Positions 44,911 through 52,997 of a DNA stretch of 64,000 nucleotides are shown here, piece after piece. A model generated the notes under the pieces. The model was given only the letters and a program-made list of their open reading frames with translations, had not been told where the DNA came from and ran no database searches. Every line of letters begins with the position of its first letter. Position 1 is the first letter of the stretch. The DNA is from Azospira oryzae (lineage in GTDB: Bacteria; Pseudomonadota; Gammaproteobacteria; Burkholderiales; Rhodocyclaceae), in contig NZ_SHKM01000002.1 in the NCBI RefSeq assembly GCF_004217225.1, positions 873,307 to 937,306 of the forward strand, in the 5' to 3' direction. Both the position numbers and the translations under genes were made by a program.

Positions 44911-46224
44911 ATGCCTTCTACCCCCTCCGCCGGCGCCCCCGCGGCCCCCCAGCCCGCTCGCCGCGGCCCCGAACTGCTGGCCCCCGCCGGCACCCGGGCC
45001 ATGATGGACAGCGCCTTCGCCTTCGGTGCCGACGCGGTCTACGCCGGCCAGCCCCGCTACAGCCTGCGGGTGCGTAACAACGATTTCGGCAACATGAGCG
45101 TGCTGGCCGAGGCCCGCCAGGCCGCCCGGGAACTGGGCAAGCAGTTCTACCTGGTGAGCAACATCTTCCCCCACAACACCAAGGTGCGGACCTACCTGGC
45201 GGACATGGAACCGGTGATCGAGATGGCGCCGGACGCCCTGATCATGGCCGACCCGGGCCTCATCGCCATGGTGCGGGAGAAGTGGCCGCAGATGCCGGTG
45301 CACCTTTCCGTCCAGTCCAACACGGTGAACTACGCCGCGGTGAAGTTCTGGAAGAGCGTCGGCATTTCCCGGGTCATCCTCTCCCGGGAGCTGTCCCTGG
45401 ACGAGGTGGCGGAGATCCGCCAGGAATGTCCGGACATGGAGCTGGAAGTGTTCGTGCACGGCGCCCTGTGTATCGCCTATTCGGGCCGCTGCCTGCTCTC
45501 CGGCTACTTCAACCGGCGCGATCCCAACCAGGGCACCTGCACCAATTCCTGCCGCTGGGACTACAAGGTCCATCCCGAGAACGAGTCCGCCGACGGCCGG
45601 CCCGAATCCAAGGTGTGGCTGCTGGAGGAGAAGGAGCGCCCCGGCGAGCTGATGCCTATCGAGGAGGATGAGCACGGCACCTACATCATGAATTCCCGGG
45701 ACCTGCGGGCCATCGAGCACGTGCAGCGGCTGGTGGAAATCGGCGTCGATTCCCTGAAGATCGAGGGCCGCACCAAGTCCCCCTACTACGCCGCCCGGGC
45801 CTGCCAGGCCTACCGCCGGGCCATCGACGATGCCGTGGCCGGCCGGCCCTTCGACGCCACCCTGCTCTCCGATCTGGAAGGCCTGGCCAACCGGGGCTAC
45901 ACCGACGGCTTCTACCAGCGTCACCACGACGCCGAGTACCAGAACTACCTCAAGGGCCACTCCGAATCCGAACGCAGCCTCTACGTGGGCGACGCCACCG
46001 CCTTCGATGCGGAACGGGGCCTGATGCAGGTGGAGGTGAAGAACCGTTTCGCCGTCGGCGACCGGCTGGAAATCATCCATCCCGCCGGCAACCGGGTGCT
46101 GGTCCTGGAGCGCATGGAAAACAAGGCCGGCGAGCCGGTCACCGTGGCCCCGGGCAACGGCCACATCATGTGGCTGCCCCTGCCGCCCGACTGCCAGGGC
46201 GCCTACATCGCCCGCCTGCTCTAG
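44911..46224 (+). CDS. trhP: U32 peptidase family protein, TrhP/YegQ-like tRNA hydroxylation protein
   Basis: A 437-residue U32-family protein. Features: ELLAPAGTRAMMDSAFAFGADAVYAG at the N-terminus, VFVHGALCIAYSGRCLLSGYF with the conserved Cys, and GTCTNSCRWDYKV with further Cys ligands for an Fe-S cluster. DSLKIEGRTKSPYYAA also fits. The YegQ/TrhP type works with prephenate to hydroxylate U34 in tRNA. A short Ala/Pro-rich extension precedes the core. It is divergent from rng. Confidence 0.88.
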   Translation: MPSTPSAGAPAAPQPARRGPELLAPAGTRAMMDSAFAFGADAVYAGQPRYSLRVRNNDFGNMSVLAEARQAARELGKQFYLVSNIFPHNTKVRTYLADMEPVIEMAPDALIMADPGLIAMVREKWPQMPVHLSVQSNTVNYAAVKFWKSVGISRVILSRELSLDEVAEIRQECPDMELEVFVHGALCIAYSGRCLLSGYFNRRDPNQGTCTNSCRWDYKVHPENESADGRPESKVWLLEEKERPGELMPIEEDEHGTYIMNSRDLRAIEHVQRLVEIGVDSLKIEGRTKSPYYAARACQAYRRAIDDAVAGRPFDATLLSDLEGLANRGYTDGFYQRHHDAEYQNYLKGHSESERSLYVGDATAFDAERGLMQVEVKNRFAVGDRLEIIHPAGNRVLVLERMENKAGEPVTVAPGNGHIMWLPLPPDCQGAYIARLL

Positions 46225-46266
46225 ACCTCGGGGCAGCGGAAGGCGCCATGATTTTCCACCCGGCCT

Positions 46267-46297
46267 CCTCGGTGATCTCTGTGCCCTCTGTGGCTAA
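46267..46297. repeat. Short CTCTGTG tandem motif
   Basis: Two CTCTGTG heptamers nine bases apart (46277 and 46286) lie in the 93-bp gap after the TrhP gene. Phrases of this kind recur between genes in many environmental proteobacterial genomes; only one copy is present in this window. Confidence 0.4.
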
Positions 46298-46317
46298 CGC
46301 CTTTTAGGGCCGGCTCC

Positions 46318-47394
46318 ATGCCCCATCTTGTCGTCTACATCTCCGGCCATGGTTTCGGCCACATCGCCCAGACCGGGCCGGTGCTCGATGCCCTGCGACA
46401 GCTGCAACCGGCGTTGCGCCTGACCGTGGTCAGCGGCGCCCCCGAATTCAAGCTGCGCCAGCGCATCGGCGGCGACTTTGTCCTGGTGCCCCGGGCGGCG
46501 GATTTCGGCTTCGTCATGAGCGATGCCTTCCGCATCGACCGGGCCGCCAGCGCCGCCGCCTACCGGGACTTCCACTCCGGCTGGGAAGAGCGGGTGGCGG
46601 CCGAGGCCGACTTTCTCCAGGGCCTTGATGCCGACCTGCTGCTCAGCAACGTGGCCTACCTGCCCCTGGCGGCGGCGGAGCGCCTGGGCCTGCCGGCCTA
46701 CGCCATGAGCTCCCTCAACTGGGCCGATCTCTTCGCCCACGAGTTCGCCGGAGAAACCTGGGCGCCGCCCCTCCATGGCCAGATGCTGGCGGCCTACCGC
46801 AGCGCCCTCTCCTTCTTCCGCCTGGCCCCGGCCATGGCCATGCCGGACCTGCCGCAGGCCCGTCCCGTGGACCCGGTGGCCCGGCTGGGAACCAGGCAGG
46901 ATGGGCTTCTGCGGCAGGTGCTGGGCGTCGGGCAGGGGACCCGGCTGGTGCTGGCGGCCCTGGGCGGCATCGCCACCCGGCTGCCGGCCCAGACCTGGCC
47001 GGCGCAGCCGGACCTGCACTGGCTGGTGCCCGCCGCCTGGGGCGTGGCCCGTCCCGACATGAGCGCCTTCGAGCCCCTGGGCTGGGACTTCGCTGACCTC
47101 TTGGCCTCCGTGGATGCGGTGGTGGGCAAGCCCGGCTACGGCACTTTCGCCGAAGCCGCCTGCAACGGCACCCCCATGCTCTACGCCCGCCGCCCCGACT
47201 GGCCCGAGCAGGAGGCCCTGATTCCCTGGCTGCAGGCCCACGCCGTCTGCCGCGAGGTGGAAGAGTCCGCCTTGCAGGCCGGCGACCTGGGGGCCGACTT
47301 GGCGGCCCTGTGGCAGCAGCCGGTGCCGCCCCGGCCCCAGCCCCGGGGCGCCCTCCTGGTGGCCGCCTGCCTGCATCAGGCCCTGGGCGGTTAG
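46318..47394 (+). CDS. MurG/GT28-like glycosyltransferase of unknown substrate
   Basis: A 358-residue protein with a GT-B fold. The N-terminus VVYISGHGFGHIAQTGPVLDAL is the glycine/His start seen in MurG-like and L-arabinokinase-associated glycosyltransferase domains. The C-terminal segment VDAVVGKPGYGTFAEAACNGTPMLYARR is a donor-binding GT28 pattern. No membrane helix. It is flanked by trhP and a DMT transporter on the same strand. Acceptor and donor unknown. Confidence 0.7.
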   Translation: MPHLVVYISGHGFGHIAQTGPVLDALRQLQPALRLTVVSGAPEFKLRQRIGGDFVLVPRAADFGFVMSDAFRIDRAASAAAYRDFHSGWEERVAAEADFLQGLDADLLLSNVAYLPLAAAERLGLPAYAMSSLNWADLFAHEFAGETWAPPLHGQMLAAYRSALSFFRLAPAMAMPDLPQARPVDPVARLGTRQDGLLRQVLGVGQGTRLVLAALGGIATRLPAQTWPAQPDLHWLVPAAWGVARPDMSAFEPLGWDFADLLASVDAVVGKPGYGTFAEAACNGTPMLYARRPDWPEQEALIPWLQAHAVCREVEESALQAGDLGADLAALWQQPVPPRPQPRGALLVAACLHQALGG

Positions 47395-47451
47395 CTTCCT
47401 GTAAGGATGGCCGGGCTATGCTGCCGGCTTCTCCGACTTCCGCTTCCGCCC

Positions 47452-48288
47452 ATGTCCCGCAAACAGGTGGTGCTGCTGACCCTGGTGGCCATGCTGGCCT
47501 TTGCCGGCAATTCCCTGCTCTGCCGCCTGGCCCTCCAGCAGGGCGGCATGGACCCCGCCTCCTTCACCCTGGTGCGCCTGGGCAGCGGCGCCCTGGTGCT
47601 GTGGACCATCATCCGCCTGCGGGGCTTCTCCGGCCTGCCCGGTAGCTGGGGCTCGGCCCTGGCCCTGTTCGCCTATGCGGCGGGCTTTTCCTTTGCCTAC
47701 GTTTCCCTGGCGGCCGGCACCGGCGCCCTGCTGCTGTTCGGGGCGGTGCAGGTGACCATGATCGGCTACGGCCTGTGGCGGGGGGAACGGCTCTCGCCGC
47801 GCCAGCGCCTGGGGCTGCTCCTGGCCCTGGGGGGACTGGTGGGATTGCTGCTGCCGGGGCTGTCGGCGCCGCCCCTGGCCGGGGCCCTGCTGATGCTGGG
47901 GGCCGGGGTGGCCTGGGGCGTCTATTCCATCCGCGGCCGGGGCGCGGGGGATGCCACGGCGGTGACGGCGGGCAACTTCCTGCGGGCGGTGCCCCTGGCC
48001 CTGGGACTGGGGCTCCTGGCCCTGCCGGGCGTCAATTTCAATGCCGGGGGCGTGCTCTACGCAGTGCTTTCCGGCGGCATCGCCTCCGGTCTCGGTTACG
48101 CCCTCTGGTATGCGGCCCTGCGGGGCCTGCAGGCCACCACGGCGGCCACGGTGCAGTTGAGCGTGCCCCTGCTGACCGCCGTCGGCGGCACCCTGTTCCT
48201 GGGCGAGGCCGTCAGCCTGCGCCTGGTCCTGGCTTCTGTTGCCATCCTCGGCGGTATCGCCCTGGTGATCCGGGCCCGGGCTGGCTGA
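47452..48288 (+). CDS. DMT family (EamA) transporter
   Basis: A 278-residue integral membrane protein with about ten helices in two EamA repeats. The first repeat includes AFAGNSLLCRLALQQGGMDP, and the second AWGVYSIRGRG and ASGLGYALWYAALRGLQA. Such transporters export metabolites or amino acids; the substrate is not indicated. The start is the ATG at 47452. It converges with the binding-protein gene, with a 12-bp gap. Confidence 0.87.
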   Translation: MSRKQVVLLTLVAMLAFAGNSLLCRLALQQGGMDPASFTLVRLGSGALVLWTIIRLRGFSGLPGSWGSALALFAYAAGFSFAYVSLAAGTGALLLFGAVQVTMIGYGLWRGERLSPRQRLGLLLALGGLVGLLLPGLSAPPLAGALLMLGAGVAWGVYSIRGRGAGDATAVTAGNFLRAVPLALGLGLLALPGVNFNAGGVLYAVLSGGIASGLGYALWYAALRGLQATTAATVQLSVPLLTAVGGTLFLGEAVSLRLVLASVAILGGIALVIRARAG

Positions 48289-48300
48289 GCTGCCCCGGGC

Positions 48301-49413
48301 TTACTGGAAGACCCGACCGCCCTCGCCGATCATGGCGAAGTCCACCCGGGTGGAGCCGGGGCGGTTGCGCTGGCTGAAGTCGATGGCGTAGCCCCCCAGG
48401 TCCACCTTGCGCATGGCCTGCAGGGCCTTGAGCACGGCCGGGCCGTTGCCGCCGCCCTGGCGCAGGGCGCTCACCAGCACCTTGGCGGCGATGAAGCCTT
48501 CCATGGAGCGGGCCGACAGTTCCGGGTCGTTGGCGGCGGCCTTGAGGCGGCTGTATTCCCGGTTGAGGGACAGGGTGTTCTGCTGTTCCAGGGGCACCAC
48601 CACGGAGAAGGCGTAGCCCCGGGCCAGGCCGGGGCCCAGCTTGTCCAGCAGCTGCTGGGTGTCGATGATGGAAAGGCCGTAGAGGGTGGCCAGGCCGCCC
48701 TTCTGCCGGTACTGGCGCACGAATTCGATGGCGGCGGCGGTGGTGGCGCCGAGGAAGACCGCCTGGGGATTGGCCTTGAGCACCGCATTGACGGCGGCTT
48801 CCACCTTGGTGGTGTTGCGCTCGTAGCCGGCCTGGGCCACCAGGCTGATGCCGTTGCGGGCGGCGGCCACCTCGGCCCCGGCGATCACGTCTGCGCCCAG
48901 GGCGTCGTCCTGGAAGACCAGCCCCACCTGCTTCTGGCCGAGTTGGGAGAGATGGGCGAAGAGGCGCTCCACCTCGTCCCGGTAGCCGGCCTTGACCACG
49001 AACACGCCGGGGGCGCCGATCACGCTGGAGGCGCCGGACACGGCCCCCACCAGGGGCACGTTGCTGCGGGCCAGGATGCCGTCCTTCACCAGGGCTTCCA
49101 CGTTGTTGGTGCCCACGGTGCCGAGGAAGGCCACGGGCGGCTCCTCCTCCTTCAGGCTTTCCTTTACCAGGCGCAGGGTCTCCTCCGGCTTCTGGCCGTC
49201 GTCCTTGCGCACCAGGCGGATGGGGCTGCCGTTGATGCCGCCCTGGGCGTTGATGTGGTTGATATAGAGCCGGGCGCCGGCGGCGATGGCCTTGCCGGTG
49301 ACGGCCTGGGGGCCGCTCAGGGGGGCGATCTGGGCGATCACGATGTCCTTGGCCTGGGCGGCCAGGGGCGCGGTCAGCAGGGCGAACAGGGGTAGCAGGC
49401 GGAGAAGGCGCAT
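48301..49413 (-). CDS. ABC transporter periplasmic substrate-binding protein (LivK-like), orphan
   Basis: A 370-residue exported protein with a signal peptide (LLPLFALLTAPLAAQA, cleavage near residue 22) and a Peripla_BP_6 fold: DIVIAQIAPLSGPQAVTGKA at the mature N-terminus, VGAVSGASSVIG (hinge and ligand region), and QVGLVFQDDALGADV. This family often binds branched-chain amino acids, amides or aromatic acids. No permease or ATPase gene is nearby. The 142-bp gap to the divergent PLP gene holds its promoter. Confidence 0.86.
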   Translation of the reverse strand: MRLLRLLPLFALLTAPLAAQAKDIVIAQIAPLSGPQAVTGKAIAAGARLYINHINAQGGINGSPIRLVRKDDGQKPEETLRLVKESLKEEEPPVAFLGTVGTNNVEALVKDGILARSNVPLVGAVSGASSVIGAPGVFVVKAGYRDEVERLFAHLSQLGQKQVGLVFQDDALGADVIAGAEVAAARNGISLVAQAGYERNTTKVEAAVNAVLKANPQAVFLGATTAAAIEFVRQYRQKGGLATLYGLSIIDTQQLLDKLGPGLARGYAFSVVVPLEQQNTLSLNREYSRLKAAANDPELSARSMEGFIAAKVLVSALRQGGGNGPAVLKALQAMRKVDLGGYAIDFSQRNRPGSTRVDFAMIGEGGRVFQ

Positions 49414-49555
49414 GGTCGGAACGGCTGGGCGGCAAAGAGGCGGATTCTCGGCAGGGGGCTATGCCCTGTAAATACGGGATTTCCGCGGTCAGGGCGGTGG
49501 CCCCGCCAGGGGCTTTGGCGCTAAGCTGTGGGCCCCCGTTGCCGAAGCCGCCGCC

Positions 49556-50704
49556 ATGTCCCAGTCGCCCGCCGTCCCCAGCCTTGCTCCCGAAACCCAG
49601 GCCGCCCGCGGCGCCGTCCCGGTGGACTCGCCCTATCGAGACATCGTGCCGCCCCTGCATCTGGCCACCACCTTCGAGCGGGCCGGCGACGGCAGCTACC
49701 CCGGCGGCCGGGTCTATTCCCGGGACGGCAGCCCGGCCTACGACGGGCCCGAAGCCTTGTTGAAGGAGCTGGAAGGCGGCGCCGCCGCAGCCCTCTTCGC
49801 TTCCGGCATGGCTGCCGCTTCCGCCGTGTTGCAGGCCCTCAAGCCCGGGGCCCGGGTGGTGGCGCCCCGGGCCATGTACTGGGCCCTGCGCAACTGGATG
49901 ATCCAGTTTGCCGCCAACTGGCAGCTGACCCTGGACTTCTTCGCCGACGACGCCGAACTGGCGGCCCTGCTGCAGCGCCCGGCGGATCTGGTGTGGCTGG
50001 AAACGCCGGCCAATCCCACCTGGGAAATCACCGACATCGCTGCTGCCGCCAAGGCGGCCCACGCTGCTGGCGCCCGCCTGGTGGTGGATTCCACGGTGCC
50101 GACGCCGGTGTTCACCCGGCCCCTGGAACTGGGCGCGGACATCGTCATGCACTCGGCCACCAAATATCTCAACGGCCATTCCGACGTGGTGGCCGGGGCC
50201 CTGGTGACCAGGGCCGTGGACGACTTCTGGCAGCGCATCAAGACCGTGCGCGCTCTCGGCGGCGCCGTGCTCGGCCCCTTCGAGGCCTGGCTGCTGGCCC
50301 GGGGCATGCGCACCCTGTTCCCCCGGGTGCGCACCGCCGCCGCTTCCGCCGCCGCCATCGCCAGCCATTTCCACGGCCATGCCAAGGTCAGCCTGGTGCT
50401 GTATCCGGGCCTGCCTTCCCATCCCGGCCACGCCGTGGCGGCGCGGCAGATGCAGGGCGGCTTCGGCGCCATGCTCTCCCTGCGCATCGCCGGCGGCGAG
50501 GCGGCGGCCAAGACCGTGGCCGCCCGCCTGCAGGTGTTCCAGCGGGCCACCTCCCTCGGCTCGGTGGAAAGTCTGGTGGAGCACCGGGCCAGCGTCGAGG
50601 GGCCGGGCACCTTCTGTCCTGACGACCTGCTGCGCCTTTCCGTCGGCATCGAGGCCACGGCGGACCTCATCGCCGACCTGGAGCAGGCCCTGGCCGGGGT
50701 CTGA
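49556..50704 (+). CDS. Trans-sulfuration PLP enzyme (Cys/Met metabolism family)
   Basis: A 382-residue PLP enzyme of the cystathionine gamma-synthase/lyase family. The PLP-binding Lys lies in HSATKYLNGHSDVVAGAL (about residue 203), with FASGMAAASAVL upstream and LVWLETPANPTWEITDI carrying the cofactor-contact acid. The C-terminal GTFCPDDLLRLSVGIEA is typical. It may be a methionine gamma-lyase, a cystathionine lyase or an O-acylhomoserine sulfhydrylase; sequence alone does not settle this. It is divergent from the orphan binding protein. Confidence 0.84.
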   Translation: MSQSPAVPSLAPETQAARGAVPVDSPYRDIVPPLHLATTFERAGDGSYPGGRVYSRDGSPAYDGPEALLKELEGGAAAALFASGMAAASAVLQALKPGARVVAPRAMYWALRNWMIQFAANWQLTLDFFADDAELAALLQRPADLVWLETPANPTWEITDIAAAAKAAHAAGARLVVDSTVPTPVFTRPLELGADIVMHSATKYLNGHSDVVAGALVTRAVDDFWQRIKTVRALGGAVLGPFEAWLLARGMRTLFPRVRTAAASAAAIASHFHGHAKVSLVLYPGLPSHPGHAVAARQMQGGFGAMLSLRIAGGEAAAKTVAARLQVFQRATSLGSVESLVEHRASVEGPGTFCPDDLLRLSVGIEATADLIADLEQALAGV

Positions 50705-50716
50705 GTCAGCGCCTGT

Positions 50717-50742
50717 CCGCTGCCCCGCCCTAGGGCGGTGGC
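50717..50742. other. GC-rich hairpin downstream of the PLP gene
   Basis: Arms CTGCCCCGCCC-type and GGGCGG-T-GGCAG fold into a stem with one bulge, 13 bases after the PLP-enzyme stop. There is no T-run. It may be a weak terminator or part of the composite site next to it. Confidence 0.4.
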
Positions 50743-50743
50743 A

Positions 50744-50798
50744 GGACAGAATGTCCGCCCCTGCCCCAAAAGCGTGCCGGCGGGCGGACAAAATGTCC
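50744..50798. promoter_or_regulatory. Pair of GGACA-N3-TGTCC dyads, possible operator
   Basis: Two 13-bp palindromes, GGACAGAATGTCC (50744-50756) and GGACAAAATGTCC (50786-50798), are exactly 42 bp apart, four helical turns. Longer arms (TGTCCGCCC / GGGCGGACA) connect them. They lie in the 285-bp gap between the PLP gene and the chemoreceptor; nothing else coding is visible in that gap. The regulator is unknown. Confidence 0.55.
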
Positions 50799-50989
50799 CC
50801 GGGACGCCGTCGGGCGGCGCTCCCCCTCTGCCTGCTCCGCCTGTTTCCCGTCGTTTGCGGCGCCTGCCCCTTGTGGAAACTCCGACTGGGGCTGCGGCCC
50901 GGTTGTTGCTACGGTTGCGTTCGCGCCGTTGCCGGCCCATCCGGCCGCAGCGGGCGCGCCGTGCCAACCTGCCCCCATAAGGATGCAAG

Positions 50990-52852
50990 ATGAAAGGACT
51001 GGGACTCCAAGCCCGTTTCGCCCTCTTCGGTTTCGCCCCCCTGGTCGTCGCCCTCATCGTCGGTTCCCTGGCCCTGTCGGCCAATGAATCCCGGCGCCTG
51101 GAGGCCGACGTGCGCCTGCGTTCGGAAGCCACCGCCGCCGGCGTCATCCAGCTGTTGCAGATGAGCGACAGCCTGATGGGGGAACAGACCCGCAGCGCCA
51201 TGAAGCTGTTCCGGGAAAAGAGCGCCCAGCTGGGGCCGGTGAGCCTGGGCGAGGCTATTGCCGTGGGCGGCCAGCATCCCCTCAACCTGCGCTTCGGCGG
51301 CCGCCCCCAGGCCCTGGAGACGGCCCTGGTGGACAGCGTCAGCGGCATCGCCGGCGGCACCGCCACCCTTTTCGCGCGCCAGGGCCAGGACTTCGTGCGC
51401 ATCGCCACCAACGTCAAGACGCCGGAGGGCCAGCGGGCCGTGGGCACCCTGCTCAATCCCCAGGGCAAGGCCTACGCCGCCCTGGCCCGGGGCGAGTCCT
51501 TCTACGGCCAGGTGGACATCCTCGGCGCGCCCTACCTGACGGGCTACGAGCCCATCGTGGACGCCGGCGGCAAGGTGGTGGGCGCCTGGTACGTGGGCTT
51601 CAAGGCCGACCTGGCGGGGCTCAAGGAACTGATCGGCAAGTCCGTCTCCTTCGGCTCCGGCTTCGTCGTCCTGCTGGACGGCCAGGGCAAGCCCTTCCTC
51701 CATTCCGACGGCGTCAGCCCCGAATCCATCCAGGCCCGGCTGCAGGAGGCCGCCGGTGAGGCCGGCGCCAGCCACAACTGGGAGGCCATCTTCCGGCCCT
51801 TCCCGGCCTGGGGCTTCAAGGTGGCGGTGGTCTACAGCCAGGCGGAAGTGGATGGGGCTGCCCGCCGCGCCGCCCTGCCGGTGTTGCTGGGCGGCCTGGC
51901 CATCACCGTGGCCCTGCTGGCCCTGCTCACCTTCGTTTTGCGCCGGGTGGTGCTGGGCCCGATCCGGCAGGCGGTGCGGGCTGCCGACGCCCTGGCCGAG
52001 GGCGACCTGACGGTGCATCTGCGGGCCGAGCGGGACGACGAAATCGGCCGCCTGCTGCAATCCATGGAGCGCATGGTGCGGCGCCTGGGGGACATCATCC
52101 GCCAGGTGCGGGGCGCCGCCGACAACCTTTCCTCCGCCTCCGAGGAGGTCTCGGCCACGGCCCAGAGCCTGTCCCAGTCCTCCAGCCAGCAGGCGGCCTC
52201 GGTGGAGGAGATTTCCGCCACCCTGGAACAGTCCACCGCCTCCGTCGCCAACAACACGGAGAGCGCCCGCAACACCGAGAACATGGCCGGCACCGCCGCC
52301 AAGGAAGCGGTGGCCGGCGGCGCCGCCGTGGCCGAGAGCGTGGCGGCCATGCAGCAGATCGCCGGCAAGGTGGGCATCATCGACGACATCGCCTACCAGA
52401 CCAATCTGCTGGCCCTCAACGCCGCCATCGAGGCGGCCCGGGCCGGGGAACACGGCAAGGGCTTCGCCGTGGTGGCGGCGGAAGTGCGCAAGCTGGCCGA
52501 GCGCAGCCAGGTGGCGGCCGGGGAGATCGGCACCGTCGCCGCCCAGACCGTGCACCAGGCGGAGCACGCCGGCGAACTGCTGGGGCGCATCGTCCCGGCC
52601 ATCGGCCGCACTTCCGATCTGGTGCGGGAAATCGCCGCCGCCTCGGAGGAGCAGTCCCACGGCATCGCCCAGATCAACAGCGCCATGGGCCAGCTGAACC
52701 AGGCCACCCAGCAGAATGCTGCCGCCTCCGAAGAGCTGGCCGCCACCGCCGAGGAAATGGGCGCCCAGGCCGAGGAACTGCAGCGCCTGATGCACTTCTT
52801 CCGCGTGGGTCGGGAGGACGGAGCGGGTGGAGTGGGTGGCGCCAGGGCCTAG
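50990..52852 (+). CDS. Methyl-accepting chemotaxis protein with Cache-type sensor
   Basis: A 620-residue chemoreceptor. Order: N-terminal membrane helix (about 8-30), periplasmic Cache-like sensor (about 35-290; [30 protein letters not shown]), second helix (about 298-320), HAMP domain (about 320-372) and the cytoplasmic signalling domain. Its hairpin tip reads [23 protein letters not shown], then [18 protein letters not shown]. The C-terminal part is shorter than in long-type receptors. The Cache sensor suggests small organic ligands. No che genes are nearby. Confidence 0.93.
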   Translation: MKGLGLQARFALFGFAPLVVALIVGSLALSANESRRLEADVRLRSEATAAGVIQLLQMSDSLMGEQTRSAMKLFREKSAQLGPVSLGEAIAVGGQHPLNLRFGGRPQALETALVDSVSGIAGGTATLFARQGQDFVRIATNVKTPEGQRAVGTLLNPQGKAYAALARGESFYGQVDILGAPYLTGYEPIVDAGGKVVGAWYVGFKADLAGLKELIGKSVSFGSGFVVLLDGQGKPFLHSDGVSPESIQARLQEAAGEAGASHNWEAIFRPFPAWGFKVAVVYSQAEVDGAARRAALPVLLGGLAITVALLALLTFVLRRVVLGPIRQAVRAADALAEGDLTVHLRAERDDEIGRLLQSMERMVRRLGDIIRQVRGAADNLSSASEEVSATAQSLSQSSSQQAASVEEISATLEQSTASVANNTESARNTENMAGTAAKEAVAGGAAVAESVAAMQQIAGKVGIIDDIAYQTNLLALNAAIEAARAGEHGKGFAVVAAEVRKLAERSQVAAGEIGTVAAQTVHQAEHAGELLGRIVPAIGRTSDLVREIAAASEEQSHGIAQINSAMGQLNQATQQNAAASEELAATAEEMGAQAEELQRLMHFFRVGREDGAGGVGGARA

Positions 52853-52854
52853 GC

Positions 52855-52898
52855 GGGACGGACTTCTCCGGGTTGCCATGCCGGAGATGCCCGTGCCT
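52855..52898. repeat. 44-bp dyad repeat, copy B
   Basis: Immediately after the chemoreceptor stop, this element matches copy A (41531-41574) in 38 of 44 positions, including the first 17 bases exactly (GGGACGGACTTCTCCGG). Arms are less perfect than in copy A. It precedes a strong terminator by 32 bp. Confidence 0.8.
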
Positions 52899-52930
52899 GC
52901 TTGATCCCAGGCCAGGTGCTTGGTATCGAC

Positions 52931-52961
52931 AAAAAAGGGGACGCCAGGCGTCCCCTTTTTT
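52931..52961. terminator. Bidirectional terminator between chemoreceptor and OYE genes
   Basis: A long perfect stem (AAAAAAGGGGACGC with GCGTCCCCTTTTTT) around a CAG loop. It is followed by a dyad GGCGGC-TTTACT-GCCGCC at 52965-52982. The 15 bases at 52956-52970 are identical to those at 37550-37564. Confidence 0.92.
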
Positions 52962-52997
52962 CATGGCGGCTTTACTGCCGCCCGCCTTGTCGCTGCC

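Noticed and set aside
50705-50989. Small protein gene in the gap before the chemoreceptor
   Set aside because: Short frames exist on both strands but lack ribosome sites and show Arg/Pro/Cys-rich shadow composition.
50909-52879. A 656-codon minus-strand frame opposite the chemoreceptor
   Set aside because: Shadow of the receptor gene; no recognisable domain and biased composition.
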